From positions 45,419,919 to 45,483,918 of the forward strand of contig NC_087065.1 of the NCBI RefSeq assembly GCF_963678635.1: 64,000 nucleotides of DNA, written 5' to 3'. This document shows, piece after piece, positions 1-13,147 of this stretch. Position numbers and translations under genes: made by a program. The notes under the pieces are model-generated. The model ran no database searches and was not told where the DNA came from. It saw nothing but the letters and a program-made list of their open reading frames with translations. Origin of the DNA: Symsagittifera roscoffensis (Eukaryota; Xenacoelomorpha; Acoela; Convolutidae). Within the stretch, counting starts at the first letter, position 1, and each line of letters opens with the position of its first letter.

Positions 1-3000
1 ATAAAGTCAGTTAAAGTCATTGGCGTGACATTGACAAATGACCCTAGCTGAAACAATCATATTTTTAAAAATTTGGGTATCGCGAATAGCACTTTCAAAT
101 CTTGAACAAACCATTCTTTCTGGAACATCTTATTTTACGGGTCAAAAGTTGTATACAACCTATAATTTATCTATTCTTCTATTTTCATCAAAAGTATGGC
201 ATTCGTCAATCACTGACCTAATGATATTGGAGACATTTTCCCGAGCAACGAAATTATTTTCAAATGGGGATTCGTACAAAGATTGACTACTTAATTGATT
301 TTTTATTACCAATTTCATTTCAACTGCAAGTAAAAGACTTGTTAATCTTCAATAAATTATCACACGAAAAATATAATTTCGGAATTTGGATGGTTTTATC
401 TCTGCAATATACATCAACCAAACTATTGACGCTGAGATGGAAAACCGATCGCCCATTCCAAAACGAAAGAAAGTCAATTCCTTAATTTTAACAGGATTGT
501 AGGAATAGCAAATCACTTGCACAAAGTTATTTTATTTAACACTCTTGTGACGCCTCCGAGTGCTTTCAAACCACGTCAAAAATTGTTTTTCAAGAAGTGG
601 CTGATCAACAATTATGACAGAAACTCCTCCGACAGATAATTTTTCTGTTCTTGCTGCTGCTAAATAGTAATTATACTTCAATTTTATCCTTAAAAATAAC
701 TTGATTTTTTATTGATAATTGTGTAAAGCAAATTAAACTCTTTTTCTACTACTACTTCTACTCACTACAGGGCTGAATTCGGTTTCTGGATAAATAAAAG
801 AAGTGTTCGTCTCAAATTGGGTCCACTTTAGCCAAAAACCGATATAGACAAAACATGTTCAAAAAGTTGCTCCTAGTACAGCAGCCCATGACAATTCTAT
901 GCCAATTATCTGATTCTCTTTCTCATATTACTAGATGGCAATAGAGCAAATTTTCCTCTTATATGGAAAAGTTCCTATATTACGTCTATATTCAAGACCG
1001 AAGATAAATTTAATATCGAAAGCTACCGTACCTGTCTGTCACTATTTTGCCTAAGATGGCTTTAGTCCTTGAATGGATCATATTTACTCAATTCTACGAA
1101 TTTGCTATTTTACTTCAAAATTGATTCAAGTTTGGCATCACTCGAAAACTGATGAAACTATTGTCATTTTACTTGAGTTATCGACATCAATGCATCGGAA
1201 TTATAAATTCGCGTTCCAATTTTCTTCTGAATATGTCAGATATACCTTAAGAATCAATCTTGGGGCAACTTTTAATCATCATATTTACTAATGACATGGC
1301 TAAATTTTGAGCAAAATTTGCCATCTTTCTTTTCGCTGACGATAGCATAACAAAAAATTCTAATCTGGCTACATTTCAGTGTAATTTAAACAGATGCGTC
1401 AACGGCGGGCTGGACAAGGAAATGGTTTTTAATAGTGGCCAAACACAGTACGTTAATTTCAACAAGCAGTTCTGCAAGGATGAAGATACATTAAGTTTCC
1501 GAGGGCAAGAAATAAAGTCAGTTAAAGTCATTGGCGTGACATTGACAAATGACCCTAGCTGAAACAATCATATTTTTAAAAATTTGGGTATCGCGAATAG
1601 CACTTTCAAATCTTGAACAAACCATTCTTTCTGGAACATCTTATTTTACGGGTCAAAAGTTGTATACAACCTATAATTTATCTATTCTTCTATTTTCATC
1701 AAAAGTATGGCATTCGTCAATCACTGACCTAATGATATTGGAGACATTTTCCCGAGCAACGAAATTATTTTCAAATGGGGATTCGTACAAAGATTGACTA
1801 CTTAATTGATTTTTTATTACCAATTTCATTTCAACTGCAAGTAAAAGACTTGTTAATCTTCAATAAATTATCACACGAAAAATATAATTTCGGAATTTGG
1901 ATGGTTTTATCTCTGCAATATACATCAACCAAACTATTGACGCTGAGATGGAAAACCGATCGCCCATTCCAAAACGAAAGAAAGTCAATTCCTTAATTTT
2001 AACAGGATTGTAGGAATAGCAAATCACTTGCACAAAGTTATTTTATTTAACACTCTTGTGACGCCTCCGAGTGCTTTCAAACCACGTCAAAAATTGTTTT
2101 TCAAGAAGTGGCTGATCAACAATTATGACAGAAACTCCTCCGACAGATAATTTTTCTGTTCTTGCTGCTGCTAAATAGTAATTATACTTCAATTTTATCC
2201 TTAAAAATAACTTGATTTTTTATTGATAATTGTGTAAAGCAAATTAAACTCTTTTTCTACTACTACTTCTACTCACTACAGGGCTGAATTCGGTTTCTGG
2301 ATAAATAAAAGAAGTGTTCGTCTCAAATTGGGTCCACTTTAGCCAAAAACCGATATAGACAAAACATGTTCAAAAAGTTGCTCCTAGTACAGCAGCCCAT
2401 GACAATTCTATGCCAATTATCTGATTCTCTTTCTCATATTACTAGATGGCAATAGAGCAAATTTTCCTCTTATATGGAAAAGTTCCTATATTACGTCTAT
2501 ATTCAAGACCGAAGATAAATTTAATATCGAAAGCTACCGTACCTGTCTGTCACTATTTTGCCTAAGATGGCTTTAGTCCTTGAATGGATCATATTTACTC
2601 AATTCTACGAATTTGCTATTTTACTTCAAAATTGATTCAAGTTTGGCATCACTCGAAAACTGATGAAACTATTGTCATTTTACTTGAGTTATCGACATCA
2701 ATGCATCGGAATTATAAATTCGCGTTCCAATTTTCTTCTGAATATGTCAGATATACCTTAAGAATCAATCTTGGGGCAACTTTTAATCATCATATTTACT
2801 AATGACATGGCTAAATTTTGAGCTAAATTTGCCATCTTTCTTTTCGCTGACGATAGCATAACAAAAAATTCTAATCTGGCTACATTTCAGTGTAATTTAA
2901 ACAGATGCGTCAACGGCGGGCTGGACAAGGAAATGGTTTTTAATAGTGGCCAAACACAGTACGTTAATTTCAACAAGCAGTTCTGCAAGGATGAAGATAC

Positions 3001-6000
3001 ATTAAGTTTCCGAGGGCAAGAAATAAAGTCAGTTAAAGTCATTGGCGTGACATTGACAAATGACCCTAGCTGAAACAATCATATTGTTAAAAATTTGGGT
3101 ATCGCGAATAGCACTTTCAAATCTTGAACGAACCATTCTTTCTGGAATATCTTATTTTACGGGTCAAAAGTTGTATACAACCTATAATTTATCTATTCTT
3201 CTATTTTCATCAAAAGTATGGCATTCGTCAATCACTGACCTAATGATATTGGAGACATTTTCCCGAGCAACGAAATTATTTTCAAATGGGGATTCTTACA
3301 AAGATTGACTACTTAATTGATTTTTTATTACCAATTTCACTTCAACTGCAAGTAAAAGACTTGTTAATCTTCAATAAATTATCACACGAAAACTATAATT
3401 TCGGAATTTGGATGGTTTTATCTCTGCAATATACACCAACCAAACTATTGACGCTGAGATGGAAAACCGATCGCCCATTCCAAAACGAAAGAAAGTCAAT
3501 TCCTTAATTTTAACAGGATTGTAGGAATAGCAAATCACTTGCACAAAGTTATTTTATTTAACACTCTTGTGACGCCTCCGAGTGCTTTCAAACCACGTCA
3601 AAAATAGTTTTTCAAGAAGTGGCTGATCAACAATTATGACAGAAACTCCTCCGACAGATAATTTTTCTGTTCTTGCTGCTAAATAGTAATTATACTTCAA
3701 TTTTATCCTTAAAAATAACTTGATTTTTTATTGATAATTGTGTAAAGCAAATTAAACTCTTTTTCTACTACTACTTCTACTCACTACAGGGCTGAATTCG
3801 ATTTCTGGATAAATATAAGAAGTGTTCTTCTCAATTTGGGTCCACTTTAGCCAAAAACTGAAACAGACAAAACTTCCTCATAGTACAGCAGCCCATGATA
3901 ATTCTATGCGAATTATCTGATTTTCTTTCTCATATTACTAGATGGCATTAGAGCAAATTTTCCTCTTATATGGAAAAATTCCTATATTACGCCCATATTC
4001 AAGACGGAAGATAAACTCGATATCGAATGCTACCGTACCTGTCGGTCACTATTTTGCCTAAAATGGCTTTAGTCCTGGAAAAGATCATATTTACTCAATT
4101 CTACGAACTTGCTTTATTATTTCAAAATTGATTCAATTTTGGCATCGCCCGAGAACTGATAAAACAATTGTCATTTTATTTGAGTTATCGACATCAATGC
4201 ATCGGAATTATAAATTCGCATTCTAATTTTCTTTCAAATATCTCAGGTACACCTCAAGATTCAATCTTGAGGCAACTTTTGTTCATCATATTTACTAGTT
4301 TCTTGCCTAAATTTTGAGCAAAATCTGCCATGTTTCTTTTCGCTTGTAATAGCATAACAAAAAATTTGAATCTGGCTACATTTCAGTGCAATTTAAACGG
4401 ATGCGTCGAAGGCGGGCTGGACAAGGAAATGGTTTTTAAGTGGCCAAACACAGTACGTTTTTTTCAACAAGCAGTTCTGCAAGGATGAAGATACATTAAG
4501 ATTCCGAGGGCAGGAAATAAAAACTATTCCTTCAGTTAAAGTCATTGGCGTGACAATGACCTTAGCTGAAATAATCATATTGTGAAAAATTTGGTTATCG
4601 CATATGGCACTTTTAAATCTTAAACGAACCATTCTTTCTGGAACATCTTATTTTAGGGGTAAAAAGTTGTATACAACCTATAATTTATCTTTTCTATTTT
4701 CATCAGAAGTATGCATCCGTCAATCACTGACCTTATGATATTGGAGACATTTCAAGCCCGAGCAACGAAATTATTTTCAAATGGGGGATTCGTACAAAGA
4801 TTGAATACTTTTTTTTATTACCAATTTCACTCCAACTGCAAGAAAAAGACTTGTTAATCCACAATAAATTATTACACGAAAACTATAATTTTGATGTTCG
4901 GATGGTTTTATCTCTCCAATATACATTAAATTATTGACGCAGAGACGGATAATCGATCGCCCATTCCAAAAACGAAAGAAAGTTGATTCCTTAATTTTAA
5001 TCGGATTGTAAGAATAGCAAATCACTTGCACAAAGTTGGTTCATTTAACACTCTTGCGACGCCTCCGAGTGCTTTCAAACCACGCCAAAAATTGTTTTCC
5101 AAGAAGTGGTTGATCAACAATTATGACAGAAATCCTCCGACAGATAATTTTTCTGTTCTTGCTGCTGCTAAATAGTATTTATACTTCAATTTTTTCCTTA
5201 AAATAATTTTATTTTTTATTCATAAATCTGTAAAGCAATATAAACTCTTTTTCTACTACTACTTCTACTGACTACAGGGCTGAATTCGACTTCTGGGTAA
5301 ATAAAAGAAGTGTTCGTCTCAAATTGGGTCCACTTTAGCCAAAAACTGATACAAACAAAACTTGTTTTAAAACTTCCTCCTAGTACAGCAGCCCATGATA
5401 AATCTATGCGAATTATCTGATTCTCTTTCTCATATTACTAGATGGCAAGAGCAAATTTTCCTCTTATATGGAAAAATTCCTATATTACGTCTATATTCAA
5501 GACGGAAGATAAACTTGATATCGAAAGCTACCGTACCTGTCTGTCACCATTTTGCCTAAAATGGCTTTAGTCCTTGAATGGATCACATTTACTCAATTCT
5601 ACGAATTGGCTATTTTACTTCAAAATTGATTCAATTTTGGCATCGCCCGAAAACTGATGAAACTATAGTCATTTTACTTGAGTTATCGACATCAATGCAT
5701 CGGAATTATACACTCGCGTTCAAATTTTCTTCCAAATATCTCAGATATACCAGAAGATTCAATCGTGGGGCAATTTTTGTTCATCATATTTACTAATGAC
5801 AGCCTAAATTTTGAGCAAAATTTGCCATCTTTCTTTTCGCTGACGATAGTATAACAAAAAAACTCTAATCTGGCTACATTTCAGTGTAATTTATACAGAT
5901 GCATCGAAGGCGGGCTGGCCAAGGAAATGGTTTTTAATAGTGGCCAAACACAGTACGTTATTTTTAACAAGCAGTTCTGCAAGGATGAAGATACATTAAG

Positions 6001-6885
6001 ATTCCGAGGAGAGGAAATAAAAACTATTCCTTCAGTTAAAGTCATTGGCGTGACATTGACAAATGGCCTTAGCTGAAATAATCATATTGTTAAAAATTTG
6101 GATATCGCGTATGGCACTTTTAAATCTTACACGAACCATTCCTTCTGGAACATCTTATTTTACGGGTCAAAAGTTGTATAAAACCTATAATTTATCTATT
6201 CTTCTATTTTCATCAGAAGTATGGCATCCGTCAATCACTGACCTTATGATATTGAAGACATTCCAAGCAAGAGCAACGAAATTATTTTCAAATGGGGATT
6301 CGTACAAAGATTGACTACTTAATTGTACTTTATTACAAATTTCCTTTCAACTGCAAGTAAAAGACTTGTTATTCCTCAATAAATTATCACACGAAAACTA
6401 TAATTTGGATGTTTGGATGGTTTTATCTCTACAATGTACACCAAATTCTTGACGCAGAGACGGATAACCGATCGACCATTCCAAAAACGAAAGAAAGTCG
6501 ATTCCTTAATTTCAACCGGATTGTACGAATAGCAAATCACTAGCACAAAGTTAGTTCATTTAACACTCTTGTGACGCCTCCGAAAGCTTTCAAACCACAG
6601 CAAAAATAGTTTTTCAAGAATTGGCTGATCAACAATTATGACAGAAACTCCTCCGACAGATAATTTTTCTGTTCTTGCTGCTGCTTATTAGTATTTATAC
6701 TTCAATTTTTTACTTAAAATAACTTGATTTTATATTGATAATTGTGTAAAGCAATTTAAAGTCTTTTTCGACTACTACTACTTCTAATGACTACAGGGCT
6801 GAATTCAATTTTTGGATAAATGTAAGAAGTGTTGTTCTCAAATTGGGTCAACTTTAGCCAAAAACTGATAGACAAGACTTGTTTA
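1..6885 (+). repeat. Tandem array of ~1.5-kb LINE-derived units (4.6 copies)
   Basis: The same ~1.5-kb sequence recurs head to tail. Using the shared start 'ataaagtcagttaaagtc' or its equivalent, units begin at 1, 1512, 3023, 4516 and 6016, so the periods are 1511, 1511, 1493 and 1500. The last unit breaks off near 6885. Units 1 and 2 are almost identical (one visible difference is gagcaaaa near 1310 against gagctaaa near 2821), while units 3 to 5 carry progressively more substitutions and small indels. Each unit is made of reading-frame fragments of a LINE reverse transcriptase and its C-terminal tail, so the array is a satellite built from a retroelement. No intact ORF longer than about 80 codons remains. 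Confidence 0.95.
850..2150 (+). pseudogene. LINE (jockey/CR1-type) reverse transcriptase remnant, representative of each array unit
   Basis: Reading across frames gives classic non-LTR reverse transcriptase landmarks in order. Near 965-1045 is ITSIFKTEDKFNIESYRTC, which matches the family pattern 'xTPIFKxGDxxxxxNYRPI'. Near 1325-1345 is IFLFADDS, the catalytic YADD-type box with F in place of Y. Past the unit boundary, near 1740-1800, is a RATKLF segment like the C-terminal tail of jockey/CR1 polymerases. The protein is broken by many stops and frameshifts in every unit, so it cannot be functional. The same remnants recur in units 2 to 5. The clade is inferred from motif style only; a precise family would need a phylogeny. 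Confidence 0.65.
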
Positions 6886-7929
6886 GAATTTTAGCGGGAA
6901 TATGGTGCAATTTAATTCAGGAAACTATTGCCACAAACTCTCCATCAAAAAAGGATAGTTCTTTGGCTTTTTCAAACCCAAAATTGCAAGTTGCAATGCG
7001 ACGAAATTTGAGAAGTGCGTTATCTTCAAAATATTATGCTTTTGGTGTTTTTTAAAAAAAAATGGTGTTTTATACCTTAAAAATAACATTTTTTGGCTAT
7101 CAAACAAAACTACATTTATTTATCCCTTTTAAAGATTGCACCCTTCTTAACCTTTGTTGGGCTACGCAGGAGGCTCACTTTGATATGTCTTTGTCGATCC
7201 AGTTTAGGTATAAAATTTGGGACCAAAATTGCGCAATATGAACTGCGCTAAAATAATGTCTTTTAAAATCTAAGAAAACTTTGTCATCATTTTCTGCTTA
7301 TGTCAACAAAATTTGAGAAAAACGCATATCAGTTTTCAGGTTTCATTCAATTCGTCATGATAATGTTAAATCAGCACTGTTTTACGAAGAGAAGCAAGTT
7401 GCAATGCGATGATAAAAGGTGCAATAATCCCCTTCCGTTGTTTTGAGTTTCTGTTAAAAACAATCTGCAAAAATATTGGCAAAACTGCAGAGACCTGCTC
7501 AAGAATTTAGTCCTCTTTTTATGCCAGCTATTTCACGCACTGCTGAAAACCTAGGCAGAACAAACGTAAGCTTTTTCCTTCCCTACTTCACATAAGCATC
7601 AAATTCATAATATATCGAGGAGTTTTACATTGTAAATATGAAGACCAAATATGTTTCTCATGACCTAAAATTTCGGCATGCCAATTTTTGTAACAATCGG
7701 ACGATGTGAACAAAAAATCGTAGGTGGGGAAAAAAAGAGCCTATCTTTCGTAGACATATAAGCATTACAGGCAATATTTTGATTAGACAAAACGCTAAGA
7801 ACGACGTTTTCGGGACCAAAATTGCGTTTTAAGGCGGGCGCTCCACACGCAATACAATTGAATATTGGGATCCACGGCGCTTTACAACATTTTTGGGTCA
7901 TTCGCCTTGAAATGATTGACTGTCGTATA

Positions 7930-8180
7930 CAGAGACGAAGCAGGAGCTTCGCTTCACTTGCGATACAACAAAATAGCATTGCAAGCTAGCAGACAGGAAA
8001 AGAAACTTCCAAAAAAAACAATCCTAAGCAAAATAAAAAACGTTGTCTGGAAAAATGTTTTATTTGCGAAAAACGCAATTTGCGAAACGACGGCGTTTAA
8101 AAATTTTTCGAAAAAAAACAAGCAGCAACTGAGCCGAAAAAACTTCCCGAAGAGACGAAAACAAAATTGTTGTCATGACA
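7930..8180 (+). repeat. Dispersed repeat copy ('gcattgcaagctagca' family)
   Basis: The block 'aaaatagcattgcaagctag' with flanking 'gacgaagcaggagcttcgc' and 'aaaagaaac' reappears near 14545-14660 and 16555-16680, always followed by an A-rich region. A related start is seen near 10160 and 15795. This looks like a short interspersed element or MITE; no coding capacity is seen. Confidence 0.55.
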
Positions 8181-8429
8181 TACTTTGAAATACAAATTCT
8201 ATACTCTATATTCCGACTTTAAGCATTTTGTGTGATCCGGAGAGGAGCATTAAGAAATGTTTCCCTTGAAACAACACAAAATAAGGTTACTCAGCCGATA
8301 ATGAATAGGCCGAAATAATTTGGGCCGAATTATAATTTTAAGCAAAATCAGGTTCAGTTAAATTACAATTGCAGGAAAAAATCAAACACAAAAAAGCTGT
8401 CAAAATTGAGTAGTTTAAAAAAAAACAAG

Positions 8430-8700
8430 TCTAAATTGTGACAACTAAGCCAACAAATAAACGGCCGACAGTTTTTTTTATGAAACTGAACATTTCTTGT
8501 TTGAAAAAAAAAAAGGTGCTAGTCAAATCTGGTAACTTTGCCGACCCAGGCGTATTCGTTACCTCCAGGATAAGTGGGTGTAGACGCTAAGAAAGTTGAA
8601 TTCATTAGGAACAAAGTTATCAAATGATCCTGTTAAACAATTTGTTAACCCGAAAAAATCTATATTCCGAGTTGTTAACGCTTGCTAATCGCAAGCAAAA
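8430..8700 (+). repeat. Dispersed repeat copy ('aactaagccgacaa' family)
   Basis: The order 'gacaactaagccaacaa', 'ggccgaca', 'gacccaggcgtattcgttac' and 'gttaacgcttgctaatcgc' parallels 15470-15640 ('ggcaactaagccgacaaaac', 'ggccgacaaac', 'tcccaggcgcatttgtaac') and 16378-16560. It is probably the distal part of the same element as the 'gcattgcaagctagca' block. Confidence 0.5.
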
Positions 8701-8965
8701 AAAATCGAAGAAAACCATTTGAAACTTTAAGGCAACGAAAATTAATGGGAGGGCGTACCCCTCGGCACGCTACTACAAACTGTAAAAGAAAATTGCCCAA
8801 TTCATACTTTGCCACTTCCAGTCGCACCGACGACCATGATCAACTCAGCGGGCTCAGCAGTGAAGGTCACATCTTGAAGATCAAATCCCGTGTTCGTCTA
8901 AACACATGGAAGCAAGCGATCAAAACTACCACTGATTTTTACGTCCGCCTTACGAACTTTAACTA

Positions 8966-9050
8966 ATTCCGTTGAACAACTATGATCTTTATTAACATAG
9001 ATCATGGTTGATTTCGTTGAACAACCATGACCTTTATCAATATAGATGCA
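8966..9050 (+). repeat. Small tandem duplication (~41 bp x 2)
   Basis: 'cgttgaacaactatgatctt' followed by 'attaacatagat' is repeated about 41 bases later as 'cgttgaacaaccatgacctt' followed by 'atcaatatagat'. Confidence 0.7.
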
Positions 9051-9377
9051 AAGAGAGAACAATATTAACATCCAATTGTATTATATCCAAGCTCATTTAA
9101 TTTTTAAATGGGAGAAAAGTATCAATATGACTTTTTTTGTTCTAAAAAAATGTTCTTCGTTCTTCAATTTTTTGAAAAGCCATTTTTGCCACAATCACCA
9201 AGATCAGTTTCACAATGAAAAAAAAAACAAAGATACGCGCAAACATTGAATTTGGTCATACTTTATTAATCAAGACGCAAAAATAAAAATGGAAAACTTT
9301 CAAGACCCTTAACGTAAAAACCGCAGGAACTGAATAAAAGCTCCGATCAATCACCCACAACATTAAGTGTTAGTCAC

Positions 9378-9793
9378 CTCCATTTGGAAGGAGTCGTGAG
9401 TGGCATGTACATTATTCAGTACCACTTCAGGCACGTAGTCCGCGCCCGGGTCAGTCGTACTTCCAGCAGATGTCCTCGTTTGTTCATTCCCCTCGTCCTT
9501 CGAGGCCGGATTATAAAAGTTTGGATCCTCGTTTATGTCTACGAGTTTCTGTATCCTGTTCAGTGCAATGTTGATCTCTGCTACGTATGGCAAAGATAAG
9601 GTGTACATTTGTGCATAAAATCGGAGGTCTCCCATGAGCAGCATGTATGCAAACAAAGTATCCGGAAGAATGTGGTCCTTTTGTACGTATAGAGTGACTA
9701 GAACTGTGCTCATGGTTACAATCTGAGGCGAGCCAGCATTGATGCCGTAGTTGAATCCGTTCAGAATGTGGACTTTGATCAGCTCGTTAACCT
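9378..9793 (-). CDS. ABCC/MRP-type transporter, exon 6 of the visible set (end of first transmembrane domain and linker)
   Basis: The exon is 416 bp, bounded by acceptor 'aatgtttcag' above 9793 and donor GAG|GTGACT below 9378. It begins with the two bases that complete the codon left open by the upstream exon (phase 1), giving VNELIKVHILNGFNYGI, then transmembrane segments ending in AEINIALNRIQKLVDI. That last motif is the 'E..vSi.RIq.fL' element at the end of the first transmembrane domain of ABCC proteins. A Ser/Thr/Asp-rich linker follows (about residues 95-125), then PEVVLNNVHATHDSFQME, the usual lead-in to nucleotide-binding domain 1. That domain is not found further left in the window. 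It would be a plasma-membrane exporter; ABCC4-like proteins are the nearest match from memory. Confidence 0.85.
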
Positions 9794-12451
9794 CTGAAAC
9801 ATTGAAATAAGAATTTGAAAAATTGTGTCATCATCTTTTTTTAAACTGCAGTGCAGCATGTACTGATATGTTACTTAATTTACGATTCCCTTAGCCTACG
9901 CTCAAAGAAAAGTTAGAAAACTCATACTCTTTAAACAACTTTTCAACTTACAACAAATGCTTTTGCAGAATTGCACCAAATCAAGGCTTAGAAAAATGCG
10001 CATTACCTCAACAGCCAAGCGACGATTCGTCCCAAGCGACAAATCGTAGCATTTAAAAAGTCACAATTCACACCATGCGACTATTCATAGCACGCGACAA
10101 TTAGGAGCGGCAAAAACTTTTGATCAAATCAAAAGAAAGGAGATATAAGATTTGAACACACAGGCGAAGCTGAGCTGAGCTTCACACGACGACAGGACTG
10201 ATATTTGAAATGATTACATGCAGACAAAAAACTTGTAGCGGTAAATCTGTTGCTAAGAAGCTTCCAGGTAGTCAGTCCAGGTGAAAAGAGAAATTCCTGT
10301 GCCTAAAGTTATTTCAGGTAAAAAAAAGTCTAGTACCTGATTGCAATACCCTAGCTTATCGCAAGGGCAATTAGAAATAAGAAATCAAAACAGAAAGAAA
10401 GGCCATCAGGTTGTTTTAGAATATTATTGTTTTTGTAGTGCTTTAATAGTTAAATTAACCGAGATCGGGATTTTTCATACTGGCCAACACGGCAGCCTTT
10501 TCACGGGCTAAAACGAGGCCGAGCTAATTTTCCGACATGCTTTGTTCTATCAAGAATTGAACGAATTTATGAATCGTGTGGTTAACACATCCCTATTCCC
10601 ATATGAAATGCCCTGTATCAACCTTCAACTGAGTAGGTCTTTTGTATCCCAATTTTTGCATTCTCGGATTAATGCCACTATCGAATTCAATGTCACTTTC
10701 GAAATCAAGCTCTGGAATGAGAGCCAGAGTGACAAAGGATTTCAGGATTGTGCAATTTGCTTGCGCTAATTCACAAAGTCCAACAGGGGATTTGTTTTCC
10801 AGTCAAATTTCATTTCAGTAGGCATTGACGCCGATCAATTTCGAAATCAAGCTCTGGAATGAGAGCCAGAGCGACGGAGAATTTCAGGACTGTGCATGCT
10901 TTTTTATCTTGTCTTTATCAGTGTGCCAATCAAAGCTCTTGAGTGTTGCGCCAATTTGCTTGCGCTAAGGGAAAAAAGCAATTTTTGATTGACGCTAATT
11001 AATTGACGCATTTTCAAAATCTACACTATTTGGGAAAATTCAAGACTCGGACTAATATCTTTTGAATGTCAGAAAATCCGAATGTACTGACTTTCACATT
11101 TGTTTTGCAGAAGAAAGTAGACAAAGGGGCAATCAGTTATGCTTTTAAACGTTTGAATTTCATTGAAATTCAAAAATTTTAAATTTTTTCGAACTTTAGT
11201 TCTGGCAAGAGCTTTATCTTTTAATTTACTTTATGACTTTTCCTATGCAACATTTAGGTGACAACGTCTCCAGTAATGTTGATAATTTCGTCTTCGATGG
11301 TGCTAAAACCAGCTTTTCAGGGTCTTTTTTTGTGCAGCTCAACCTGGATTTGTTCGTGACGTTATTATGGCGGTTGTTCAAACGTTTCGCCATCATGAAA
11401 AAGTTGCTGTTTGCCGCGCTCGCTGATGACAAAATTCGACAGCATCGTGGGTAAGGATAACAATCGTGATATGAAATGTGAAATTCGAAAGAAAAAAAAA
11501 GATTTTTAGTGGCCAATTCTTTCCTATTACCCTTATCGTACCTGTTAATTCATCTCAATTTGGTATTCAGTTCAAAACTGGTGCTACACATAGTTAGTAT
11601 CTGATTGTCGGTTTTTAATCCCCCAAAGCCATCTCAAAACTTGTCGCGCAATTAGCATTGCTTTATTTCATCTTTCAATTAGCAATTAAGCCGGCTACTA
11701 ATCGTCGACTGTTACGAATAATCTCCTGGTGGCAATTGTCGCTTTTTATGCATGCAACGAGCTGTCGCTTGCGACGAATTCTCTCCCCACGCCTTAACAC
11801 CATGGTGACCCAAAATTTATATTCCCGTAAGATTATCTTCAAAAACCTAGCCAACAAAAAGTTGGAAAAAGTGTTAATGAACGCAAGTATACAAAAAAAA
11901 CTGCCTTCTTTTTATGAAAAAAATCTCAAGTTTTGTATTTTAATAACAAAAATCGATAATATTTGAGCTCTTTCAATTTCTAGAACAAATGATGATCGAC
12001 ACCTTTTTGATAAAAATTAATCCAATTTGAGAAAACTGGATCAATCAGCAAATTTTTTATTTCGCAGAGAAATCTGAAAATTAAATTCCACTTTCGAAAT
12101 TAGATGTTTTTCGTGACCTTTACACGTTTGCTGTTTGATATTGGAGTCTGCCTTCTCTTTAATAACGGAAATGAACTAATCTTGAAAAGAAATCAAAAGT
12201 CAAACCGCGAAAATTTTGAGCCTGAACAAATTTTAAGACTTTCCTAAAAAAAATCATCGCGACCTATATAAGAAACTCAACTATGTTCATCGAAACTTTA
12301 AAAGGAATTAGCAGTATCGCTAGTCCTACCGGCATTCTATATGAAGTTAGAATAGAAATTAAAATTTCTTCATAACTAGACTGTTTAAGTCAATAAAAAC
12401 TAACTAAAAATAGGGAACATTCAGCGCAAATGAACTCATCAATAAATGTAC
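9794..12451 (-). other. Intron between ABCC exons 5 and 6 (2.66 kb)
   Basis: AT-rich non-coding sequence flanked by the GT...AG sites of the two exons on the minus strand. It includes a short dispersed-repeat start near 10160 and a local duplication at 10699-10900. No gene is seen on either strand. Confidence 0.75.
10699..10900 (+). repeat. Local tandem duplication inside intron (~137-bp spacing)
   Basis: 'gaaatcaagctctggaatga' with 'gagccagagtgac' near 10700-10735 recurs near 10842-10875, followed in each case by 'atttcaggaytgtgca'. The phrase 'caatttgcttgcgctaa' also occurs twice (about 10753 and 10952). Confidence 0.7.
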
Positions 12452-12674
12452 CTAGCAGTCTGATCTTCTTAATGAGTCGCTTAAAGGACTCCTCCCAAAC
12501 GTACATCTTGATCACCCGAATTCCCTCGATCACCTCTCGCATCAATTTCACTCTCTGGTCTGCGTACATGGCCGATTGTCGTCTGTATTTGGAGAACATG
12601 GACGTGAATGACAGCTGCACTGGGATCAGCAAAAGGAACAAGCCACATCCAAACACGCCTGGCCATCCTATCAC
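12452..12674 (-). CDS. ABCC/MRP-type transporter, exon 5
   Basis: The exon is 223 bp with acceptor 'atatgaacag' and donor CTAG|GTACAT, entering in phase 0 and leaving in phase 1, which fits the next exon. It encodes VIGWPGVFGCGLFLLLIPVQ (a membrane span), then SKYRRQSAMYADQRVKLMRE and VIEGIRVIKMYVWEESF. The last piece is the strongly conserved ABCC motif 'R...m.E.l.gIr.iK.YaWE..F', an intracellular coupling loop that transmits ATP hydrolysis to the membrane domain. All key residues of that motif are intact, suggesting purifying selection rather than decay. Confidence 0.93.
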
Positions 12675-12985
12675 CTGTTCATATTCAGCCAAAATTTTCG
12701 AAACCATGTGACATTTGTCAGCTAAAGACATTTTACTACATTCTGCATGGTTGAAGTAAATAAACGCCAAGAACAATATCATCTGTCAAACAACTTGACG
12801 TGTCAATCATATAAATGAAATTTCTGTCAACTTCTACAGTATTTATTTGAAAGGCAGAACAAGAAATGGATAATTTTGATCGGCTTTAGCCCAAAATTGT
12901 ACCTATTTTTGACATTATTATGTGCGCAAATTTTTATGAAAATGAATAGCTTTTATTGATGAAATTCGGTTTCAGTTCTGCTTAC

Positions 12986-13147
12986 AAAGTAGGAGGCAAT
13001 AACTTTGACCACGAAGTACACGGGGAAGATTATGAAGAAAATGAGGAAAATGCCCAGGAAGTCCACTTTGCCCAAATCGGTCGATATGATATTCAGCACC
13101 TCCCCGCTACTCGTTTGACTCAACATGTAGTTCTTCAGCACCAGCAC
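12986..13147 (-). CDS. ABCC/MRP-type transporter, exon 4
   Basis: The exon is 162 bp (54 codons), phase 0 at both ends. The acceptor is '...ttgaggaaag' and the donor TACTTT|GTAAGC. It encodes VLVLKNYMLSQTSSGEVLNI, then ISTDLGKVDFLG and a hydrophobic span FLIFFIIFPVYFVVKVIASYF. The first part matches the ABCC pattern 'KaL.ls...r...sGeivNl.s.Dv.kf'. It joins in frame to exon 3 (ending IYRK) and exon 5 (beginning VIGWPG). Confidence 0.92.

Larger units (their letters stand above)
6886..9377. other. AT-rich stretch downstream of the last ABC exon; no gene seen
   Basis: No reading frame here looks like a protein, and no Walker A, signature or Walker B motif of an ABC ATPase was found on either strand. 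The stretch lies downstream of exon 6 of the ABC transporter in transcription order and may be part of a long intron or a truncation. It contains copies of the dispersed intronic repeat (about 7930-8180 and 8430-8700) and poly-A/T runs. Confidence 0.6.

Noticed and set aside
7665-7979. 104-codon minus-strand ORF as a missing ABCC exon
   Set aside because: Contains no Walker or signature motif, and overlaps a dispersed repeat.
12430-12711. Plus-strand ORF over exon 5
   Set aside because: Antisense shadow of a well-conserved minus-strand exon.
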